Assembly (NCBI GenBank): GCA_031255875.1
Contig: JAIRRR010000004.1
Location: forward strand, 1-8,007
Length of the DNA: 8,007 nucleotides
Direction: 5' to 3'
DNA from: Treponema sp.
GTDB taxonomy: Bacteria; Spirochaetota; Spirochaetia; Treponematales; Breznakiellaceae
Shown here: piece by piece, positions 3,174 to 8,007 of the stretch
Layout: each line of letters starts with the position of its first letter
Numbering within the stretch: position 1 is the stretch's first letter
The notes under the pieces: generated by a model
The model's database searches: none
Seen by the model: only the letters and a program-made list of their open reading frames with translations
What the model was told of the DNA's origin: nothing
Made by a program: the position numbers and the translations under genes

Positions 3174-4895
3174 TTGACACAGTTATCCCCCCAAATTCAA
3201 AACGAACTTTTTCCGGGCGCGGCGGCGTTTCTTTCCCGCCCGGACATTCCGGCGGGCCCGGCTGCGGGCATTTCCGCGCCCGGAGCGCTCGGAACGCCTG
3301 ATTTTGCCGGGCGTTTTGCCGCCCTGTTCGATATGGCCGCCCGGGAGGCGGCGCTGCCCGGCAGGGGAACCGGCGTTGGAACCGCTTTTGCGGCGCCTGA
3401 AAACACGCTTTTTCCCCCGGCCCTGGAAGCTGACCGGCTCTACAACAGCCGCCCCCCGGATACTGCCCGGCCGTTTTCCCCCGATGCCGCGCCCGCCCCT
3501 GAATACGCCCCCGTATCCGGGGAATCGGATTCCCCCCGCGCGGACGGAGGGGCCGGAGTCCGCCCGGAAGAAGCCGCGACGGAGCCTCAGGAAGAAGCCG
3601 CAGGATCGCGCCCTGAAAGTTTTGCGCTCAAGGGCCGGAGGGCCAAGGCAGCCGAAAGCGCGGGAGGCGCGGAAGCGGAGCGGGCGGGCCGGGGCCGGGG
3701 AAGGCCCCGGGCAAATTCCGGGGTTTCCGGCGAAGATTCTGGGGGAATTCCGGGTTTCGGGGAGGGTATCCCCGCAGACGCGGCGCCCGGCGTGAATCCC
3801 GGCCCCGCGCTTGCCGTGGAACCGGAAGGTGCGGGGGAGGCCGATAGGCCCGCTCCCCGCCCGGCCCGCTCCGGGGGCTCTGAAAAAGCCGGGGAGGCGG
3901 AAAAACCGGGCCGGGAGGATGTTTCCCCGACGCTTCCGGCTGCCTCCCATGAAGCCGCGCCGGAAATTGCCGCTGCCGGGGCCGGGGGGGCCGGCGCGGA
4001 TACGGGCTTGGCGGAGACGGCGGGCCTTGCCGCGGAAGGGGAGCGGCCCGCGCAAGACGCGGGGCTTGCGGGCGCGGAAACAGAGGCGGCCCGTGCCGGC
4101 ATGGGGGACGCGGCGGCGGAGCTGGCCGTCCTGCCCAGGCAGCAAAAGTCCCTGTCGCCCGAGCGCCCGGAAAAGGGGGACCGGGAAGAGCCGGGGGAAG
4201 CCAGGAAGAGCGAGCGCCGGAGGGAGCGTTTCAACCTGGAACTGCGGGATTTCCGCACTACGCCCAGGATTGAGGATTCGGTTGACGGCACGGCCGGGAC
4301 CAAGGGCGGGGACGCCGAAAACAGCGGCACGCCGGACCACGGGCAGGAACAGGAAATTATCGTCGATCTTAAATCCCAGGCGCGCAGCCAGGCCGAAGTG
4401 AGTTACAACCGGGAAAACCGGGGCCGGATTTCGTTCCGCGAGACCCTTGCCCGGGAACTGCACGAAAACCTAAACGGCGACATTGTGCGCCACGCTTCGG
4501 TCGTCCTCAAGAACGGCGGCGAAGGGCTTATCAGGCTGTCCCTGAGGCCGGAACATCTGGGAAATGTAAAGATACGCCTGGAAATGTCCGAAAACAAAGT
4601 AGTGGGGCGAATCGTTGTGGAAAGCAACGAGGCCCTGCGCGCGTTTGAGCAGGAACTGCGCTCGCTGGAACAGGCCTTTGTGGATTCCGGCTTCGAGGGG
4701 GCTGCCCTGGAAATGTCCGTCGCTTCGGGCGGCGGGCAGGGCGGCTCGGGCGCTTACCAGGAGGACGGGGAAACAGGCCCCTTCTTTTCCGAACGGCCGG
4801 CCGCCCGCTCCTACGACGCCGCGTCCGGGGTTTTGGACGCCGCCGGGGCGATGTGGCTATCCGCCGGGGAGAGCCAGGTCAACGTGCTGGCGTAA
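3174..4895 (+). CDS. fliK: FliK, flagellar hook-length control protein (Tap1/FlbC), 573 aa
   Basis: Secreted molecular ruler that sets hook length and switches export from hook to filament subunits. The recognisable part is the C-terminal hook-length domain (about residues 420-525): SFRETLAREL, then VLKNGGEGLIRLSLRPEHLGNVKIRLEM with the family's L-x-P-x-x-L-G-x-V core, then VVGRIVVESNEALRAFEQEL. The first 350 residues are low-complexity, rich in Ala, Gly, Glu, Pro and Arg, as expected for an extended ruler region that diverges fast. Base composition there is extremely GC-rich, which also opens long meaningless frames on the other strand and in other frames. It starts at TTG 3174 with GAGGAGG six bases upstream. 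Position between flbB and flgD matches Borrelia flbC and Treponema tap1. Identity rests on the C-terminal domain and context, and is confident. Confidence 0.9.
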   Translation: MTQLSPQIQNELFPGAAAFLSRPDIPAGPAAGISAPGALGTPDFAGRFAALFDMAAREAALPGRGTGVGTAFAAPENTLFPPALEADRLYNSRPPDTARPFSPDAAPAPEYAPVSGESDSPRADGGAGVRPEEAATEPQEEAAGSRPESFALKGRRAKAAESAGGAEAERAGRGRGRPRANSGVSGEDSGGIPGFGEGIPADAAPGVNPGPALAVEPEGAGEADRPAPRPARSGGSEKAGEAEKPGREDVSPTLPAASHEAAPEIAAAGAGGAGADTGLAETAGLAAEGERPAQDAGLAGAETEAARAGMGDAAAELAVLPRQQKSLSPERPEKGDREEPGEARKSERRRERFNLELRDFRTTPRIEDSVDGTAGTKGGDAENSGTPDHGQEQEIIVDLKSQARSQAEVSYNRENRGRISFRETLARELHENLNGDIVRHASVVLKNGGEGLIRLSLRPEHLGNVKIRLEMSENKVVGRIVVESNEALRAFEQELRSLEQAFVDSGFEGAALEMSVASGGGQGGSGAYQEDGETGPFFSERPAARSYDAASGVLDAAGAMWLSAGESQVNVLA

Positions 4896-4918
4896 GGCGT
4901 GCTGGTAGAAAAGGTACT

Positions 4919-4960
4919 ATGCGGTTTGACGCGGCGGCCGACGCCGTATGGATCGCCTAA
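4919..4960 (+). other. 13-codon micro-ORF between fliK and flgD
   Basis: AAAAGG (4909-4914) is followed four bases later by ATG 4919 and an open frame MRFDAAADAVWIA ending in TAA at 4958-4960. A hairpin (4969-4997) follows, then the flgD ribosome binding site. The arrangement resembles a leader peptide, but no run of regulatory codons is present. Such short frames occur by chance, so I do not claim it as a gene. Confidence 0.15.
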
Positions 4961-4968
4961 ATAGTGTT

Positions 4969-4997
4969 TGTCCGCAAAGCCGGCTGCTTTGCGAACA
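4969..4997 (+). repeat. Hairpin between fliK and flgD
   Basis: CGCAAAG (4973-4979) pairs exactly with CTTTGCG (4987-4993) around a seven-base loop. The stem extends by TGT/ACA past one C-A mismatch. There is no T tract. It ends 16 bases before the flgD ribosome binding site. Its 5' arm begins TTTGTCCG, as does (with one base changed) the palindrome after flgE, GTTGTCCG. Confidence 0.6.
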
Positions 4998-5024
4998 GAT
5001 ACTAAATACAGCAAGAGGATAAAA

Positions 5025-5489
5025 ATGGCATTGCAATCGGTTTTAAGCGCCCAGGACATGCTGGATTTGACCCAAACAGTAAAAGAGCATAACAGCAAAA
5101 TAAACCAGGGGAAAAACCCCCAGCAGAATCTCGGGAAAGACGACTTCCTAAAGCTCTTGATCACGCAGCTGAGCTACCAGGACCCTACCGCCCCGATGGA
5201 AGACAAGGAATTTATCGCGCAGATGGCCCAGTTTTCGACCCTGGATCAGATGACCAGTATGGCCGGCGATTTTGCGCGGCTTACCGGCATGCTTGCCGGT
5301 AACGAGGCGGTATCGGCGCTGGGGAAATCCGTGGAACTCTACGAGGGCGAGGATGCGGTCCAGGGCTCCGTGAAGGCCGTTACCCGGGGCAACGGCGCTC
5401 CGCAGATTCTGGTGAACGGCAGCTACTATTCCTGGGAACAGGTGGTCAAGGTTTTCGACGATTCGCCGTCCAGTACGGTTGAAAAATAA
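5025..5489 (+). CDS. flgD: FlgD, flagellar hook assembly (cap) protein, 154 aa
   Basis: Scaffold that caps the growing hook and places FlgE subunits; exported through the flagellar type III system. The diagnostic FlgD N-terminal motif is at residues 36-76: LGKDDFLKLLITQLSYQDP, then MEDKEFIAQMAQFSTLDQM. The C-terminal part (about 95-148) is a small beta-rich domain. At 154 residues it is shorter than enterobacterial FlgD (about 230), as usual in spirochaetes. I chose ATG 5025 because AGAGGA (5014-5019) lies five bases upstream and MALQSVLSAQDM is the normal beginning. An in-frame TTG at 4968 would add 19 residues read through the hairpin. The stop codon at 5487-5489 overlaps the flgE ribosome binding site, so translation of the two genes is probably coupled. 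Confidence 0.94.
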   Translation: MALQSVLSAQDMLDLTQTVKEHNSKINQGKNPQQNLGKDDFLKLLITQLSYQDPTAPMEDKEFIAQMAQFSTLDQMTSMAGDFARLTGMLAGNEAVSALGKSVELYEGEDAVQGSVKAVTRGNGAPQILVNGSYYSWEQVVKVFDDSPSSTVEK

Positions 5490-5501
5490 GGGGTAAGTGC
5501 C

Positions 5502-6902
5502 ATGATGCGATCATTATACTCGGGCGTTTCCGGGTTGCAGAATCATCAGACCAGGATGGATGTGGTAGGCAACAACATATCCAACATCAACACCACGGGT
5601 TTTAAGAAAGGGAGGGTGAGCTTCCAGGACATGCTCTACCAGCAGCTCAGCGCGGCCGCGAGGCCCCAGGAAGAGCTGGGCGGCGTAAACCCGAAAGAGG
5701 TGGGCCTTGGAATGTCCGTCGCGTCCATCGACACGATCCATACCCAGGGATCGCTCCAGACTACCGGGGTGGGGACGGATCTGGCCATTTCCGGGACCGG
5801 CTTTTTTGTCCTGAAAGAGGGCGAGAAAACCTACTACACCAGGGCCGGCGATTTTAACGTTGACCGGGACGGCACCTTTGTGAACCCCGGCAACGGCATG
5901 AAGGTCCAGGGCTGGATGGCCCGGGAACTCGACGGGGTCCAGGTGCTGGACACTTCCCGGGAGACCGAGGACCTTATCATCCCCATAGGGGGAAAGGATG
6001 CCGCCCGGGCCACTACTTTGGTAAATTTCGCCTGCAACCTCGACAAACGCACCCCGTTCATCGCGGAAGGGGCGAATCAGGCCGAGATTGTCGAAGGCAC
6101 CTGGGGGACCGAAATCAAGGTTTACGACAGCTTCGGTCTGGACCACACCCTGAGGGTTGAGTTCAGCCGTATACCCGGGGAGCAGAACGCGTGGACCGCG
6201 GCGGTTGTCGTCGATCCGGAGAACGCCGATCCCACCAACACCACGGTGGGCCTTGGGGAGGCGGCTCCGGCCGCCGGTGACGGCAACACTTTTACGGTGA
6301 ATTTCTCCAACCTGGGGAACCTTGCCGGCGTGGTTGACGCGGCGGGCAATGCCTCGCCGGAAGAGGGGGCGGTGATCATGCGGGTCGCCTTTGACGTACA
6401 GCCCGCTACCCCCGGCGCGGACGGGGCGCCGGTCCGCCAGGAATTCGAACTCAACCTGGGCCAGGCGGGGGGGCTGGTAAACACGATTACCCAGTACGCG
6501 GAAACCAGTACCACCAAGGCTTTCCTCCAGGACGGCTATACCATGGGCTACCTTGACAATTTCAAGATAGACCAGAGCGGCACTATTACCGGCGTGTACA
6601 GCAACGGCATTACCCGCACCCTGGGGCAGGTCGCGCTGGCCAGTTTTCCCAACCAGGGCGGCCTGGAAAAAGCCGGCGACAACAACTATGTATTTTCCAA
6701 TAACTCGGGCAACGCCAATGTGGGCATCTCAAGCACCCAGGGGCGGGGCAAGATTATTGCCGGCGCCCTGGAAATGTCCAACGTGGATATGGCCGAGCAG
6801 TTCACCGACATGATAGTTACCCAGCGCGGTTTCCAGGCCAACAGCAGGACTATCCAGACTGCGGATCAGCTTTTGCAGGAACTATTAACCCTGAAACGGT
6901 AG
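5502..6902 (+). CDS. flgE: FlgE, flagellar hook protein, 466 aa
   Basis: Structural protein of the hook that joins motor and filament in the periplasm. The N-terminal rod/hook signature [40 protein letters not shown] segment (1-36) and the C-terminal [43 protein letters not shown] segment (424-462) form the paired coiled coils of axial proteins. The central domains include [11 protein letters not shown] (about 97-107). Spirochaete hooks are welded by a lysinoalanine bond between FlgE subunits, shown for T. denticola at Cys178 and Lys165. Here the only cysteine, in NFACNLDK, is residue 178 and PIGGK places lysine at 165, with Asn179 next to the cysteine. The match also supports start ATG 5502, preceded by AAGGGGT (5488-5494). 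Two adjacent TAG codons end the gene (6900-6905). Length agrees with the family. Confidence 0.96.
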   Translation: MMRSLYSGVSGLQNHQTRMDVVGNNISNINTTGFKKGRVSFQDMLYQQLSAAARPQEELGGVNPKEVGLGMSVASIDTIHTQGSLQTTGVGTDLAISGTGFFVLKEGEKTYYTRAGDFNVDRDGTFVNPGNGMKVQGWMARELDGVQVLDTSRETEDLIIPIGGKDAARATTLVNFACNLDKRTPFIAEGANQAEIVEGTWGTEIKVYDSFGLDHTLRVEFSRIPGEQNAWTAAVVVDPENADPTNTTVGLGEAAPAAGDGNTFTVNFSNLGNLAGVVDAAGNASPEEGAVIMRVAFDVQPATPGADGAPVRQEFELNLGQAGGLVNTITQYAETSTTKAFLQDGYTMGYLDNFKIDQSGTITGVYSNGITRTLGQVALASFPNQGGLEKAGDNNYVFSNNSGNANVGISSTQGRGKIIAGALEMSNVDMAEQFTDMIVTQRGFQANSRTIQTADQLLQELLTLKR

Positions 6903-6908
6903 TAGCGT

Positions 6909-6934
6909 TGTCCGGAAACTGAAGTTTCCGGACA
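6909..6934. repeat. Perfect 12-bp palindrome after flgE
   Basis: TGTCCGGAAACT (6909-6920) and AGTTTCCGGACA (6923-6934) are exact inverses around GA; as RNA this gives an 11-bp stem with a TGAA tetraloop. It starts within seven bases of the flgE stop. No T tract follows and flbD-motA continue in the same direction. It is therefore more likely to process or protect the flgE message, or to be a dispersed repeat, than to terminate the operon. Confidence 0.75.
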
Positions 6935-6974
6935 GCTTCCGCTGAGAATTAAGAGGAGCGGCATTGGGGGTAAG

Positions 6975-7007
6975 GCGCGGGAACAGGCAACGGCCCGTTT
7001 CCCGCGC
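6975..7007 (+). repeat. Hairpin between the flbD ribosome binding site and its conserved start
   Basis: GCGCGGGAA (6975-6983) is an exact inverse of TTCCCGCGC (6999-7007) around a 15-base loop. It lies between the good ribosome binding site (AAGAGGAG, 6951-6958) and the conserved ATG 7024. It could bring the two closer together in the folded message or block one of the two possible starts. Confidence 0.55.
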
Positions 7008-7023
7008 TATCCCGCTGTTTATT

Positions 7024-7221
7024 ATGATTAGAGTAACCAGGCTTGACGGCGCGGAATATTACATCAATCCCCACCAGATAGAATCTGTCGAACTGCGGCC
7101 GGACACCACCTTGCTCATGCTTTCCGGCAAGCATGTTATCGTGCGGGAAAAAGTGGAAGATATACTTGACAGGATTGTCGAATACCGAAAGCGGATCGGC
7201 GGCTTCAAGAACGAGGAATAA
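7024..7221 (+). CDS. flbD: FlbD family flagellar protein, 65 aa
   Basis: Small protein encoded next to motA in spirochaetes and some Firmicutes; its molecular function is not established, but it is counted as a motility protein. The whole length matches the family: MIRVTRLDGAEYYINPHQIE, then SVELRPDTTLLMLSGKHVIV, then REKVEDILDRIVEYRKRIG. ATG 7024 gives the normal family N-terminus but has no ribosome binding site. The only good one (6951-6958) lies five bases before an in-frame TTG at 6964, which would add 20 basic residues (MGVRRGNRQRPVSRAIPLFI). I keep 7024 on homology and regard 6964 as a live alternative. Tandem stops TAA-TAG follow, and motA starts five bases after the first stop, so the two are tightly coupled. 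Do not confuse it with the Caulobacter regulator also called FlbD. Confidence 0.9.
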   Translation: MIRVTRLDGAEYYINPHQIESVELRPDTTLLMLSGKHVIVREKVEDILDRIVEYRKRIGGFKNEE

Positions 7222-7226
7222 TAGTA

Positions 7227-8007
7227 ATGAATCTATCAACTGTTATCGGACTGGTCGGATGTTTCGGCATGGTGCTGCTGGGGATAATAACCGGCGGCAC
7301 CTCGATCCTTACCTTTGTCGATATTCCTTCGGTACTCATCGTCGTACTCGGATCGTATTTCGCCCTTTTCACCTATGGCACTATATCCGAAGGCGTGGGT
7401 ATTTTCGGCACTCTTAGCCTTACCTTTAAAACTCCCACCCTTAACGAGAAGGGGATCATCACCAAGCTTATGACTATGTCCGACAAGGCCCGCCGCGAGG
7501 GGCTCCTGGCCCTGGAGGAAGAGCTGGAAGACCTTGACGATGAATTTATCCAGAAGGGGCTGCGCCTTGTGGTGGACGGGACCGATGCGGAGGTTATCCG
7601 TAATTTAATGGAAAACGAGCTTTCCCAGGTGCAGGAGCGCCACTCGGCCAAGATAGGGGCGGTAAATATGTGGGGCACCCTGGCGCCGGGGCTTGGAATG
7701 CTGGGTACGGTTATCGGGCTTATCGGCATGTTGAGGAACCTGGAAGACAAGAGCGCTTTGGGGCCCAACATGGCCGTCGCGCTGATAACCACCCTGTACG
7801 GTTCCATGGTGGCGAATCTGATGATGATCCCCTGGTCGGGCAAACTCAAAAGCTACGACGCCGCGGAAGCCCGGGTAAAGGAAATGGCGATAGAAGGGGT
7901 GCTCTCGATACAGTCGGGGGACAACCCCCGTATTCTGGCGATGAAACTGCTTTCCTACCTGACGCCGAAAGACCGCAAGTCTGTCGAGGCCGAGGTACTG
8001 AGGGACT
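7227..8007 (+). CDS. motA: MotA, flagellar stator (proton channel) subunit, 3' end cut by window
   Basis: Inner-membrane protein that with MotB forms the ion-driven torque generator. The frame is open from ATG 7227 through 260 codons to the window edge. Four membrane segments are visible: about 5-24 (VIGLVGCFGMVLLGIITGG), 33-52, 147-169 (LAPGLGMLGTVIGLIGML) and 182-203 (VALITTLYGSMVANLMMIP). The cytoplasmic loop between the second and third carries Arg90 and Glu98 in ARREGLLALEEE, counterparts of the E. coli rotor-contact residues, and the conserved prolines are at 154 and 202. MotA is usually 255-295 residues, so only a few residues should be missing. GAGGA (7213-7217), inside the last codons of flbD, is the likely ribosome binding site. 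motB is expected next, outside the window. Confidence 0.95.
   Translation, partial: MNLSTVIGLVGCFGMVLLGIITGGTSILTFVDIPSVLIVVLGSYFALFTYGTISEGVGIFGTLSLTFKTPTLNEKGIITKLMTMSDKARREGLLALEEELEDLDDEFIQKGLRLVVDGTDAEVIRNLMENELSQVQERHSAKIGAVNMWGTLAPGLGMLGTVIGLIGMLRNLEDKSALGPNMAVALITTLYGSMVANLMMIPWSGKLKSYDAAEARVKEMAIEGVLSIQSGDNPRILAMKLLSYLTPKDRKSVEAEVLRD

Noticed and set aside
3183..4463. 426-codon open frame opposite fliK
   Set aside because: Arg/Gly/Pro-rich composition without domains, starting and ending inside fliK. It arises from GC-rich third positions.
4968..5024. FlgD extended to TTG 4968
   Set aside because: The 19 added residues would be read through a hairpin, no ribosome binding site precedes TTG 4968, and ATG 5025 has AGAGGA and the usual FlgD beginning.
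5514..6146. Minus-strand open frame opposite flgE
   Set aside because: No domain, no ribosome binding site, and complete overlap with the conserved N-terminal half of FlgE.
6909..6934. Palindrome after flgE as an operon terminator
   Set aside because: No T tract on the plus strand, and flbD-motA continue in the same direction in the conserved operon order.

Overview
This GC-rich window (about 60% G+C by eye) joins an accessory segment (1 to about 2190) to a flagellar operon (about 2420 to the right edge). Gene order flbB-fliK-flgD-flgE-flbD-motA is the spirochaete order, known for example from the Borrelia flgB operon. FlgE carries Cys178 and Lys165, the lysinoalanine cross-link pair known from Treponema denticola, at exactly those residue numbers. 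The best guess is therefore a spirochaete of the Treponema group. The G+C looks high for a host-associated Treponema, so genus and habitat are not resolved.

Left part (1-2190). Two divergent genes encode Rpn-family PD-(D/E)XK nucleases (recombination-promoting nuclease / putative transposase) of two different subtypes: 1089-187 on the minus strand and 1346-2188 on the plus strand. In each, a near-consensus Shine-Dalgarno sequence and an in-frame ATG lie where the nuclease domain meets the C-terminal domain. Each gene could thus also make a small C-terminal protein (102 aa and 60 aa). This is the gene-within-gene layout reported for E. coli Rpn toxin-antitoxin/anti-phage systems, where full-length RpnL is toxic and separately translated RpnS neutralises it. 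The minus-strand gene also has seven tandem four-residue repeats in its small C-terminal product, another reported hallmark. At the left edge a second copy of the minus-strand gene has lost what corresponds to 592 bp, from its main Shine-Dalgarno to its internal start. It now looks like a free-standing RpnS-like ORF with its own ribosome binding site. It is cut by the window edge.

Boundary (2189-2465). Two hairpins follow the second rpn gene, then a GC stem with a T6 tract (probable terminator) that can also pair in a competing longer fold. A near-consensus sigma-70 promoter lies just before flbB.

Right part (2466-8007). flbB (periplasmic flagellar collar), fliK (hook-length control), flgD (hook cap), flgE (hook), flbD (small motility protein) and motA (stator, cut by the edge) all read rightward and are probably one transcript. 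The gaps after fliK and after flgE hold strong palindromes without T tracts. The products build the periplasmic flagellum's hook and motor. In Borrelia, fliJ (flbA) precedes flbB; here the rpn segment occupies that position.
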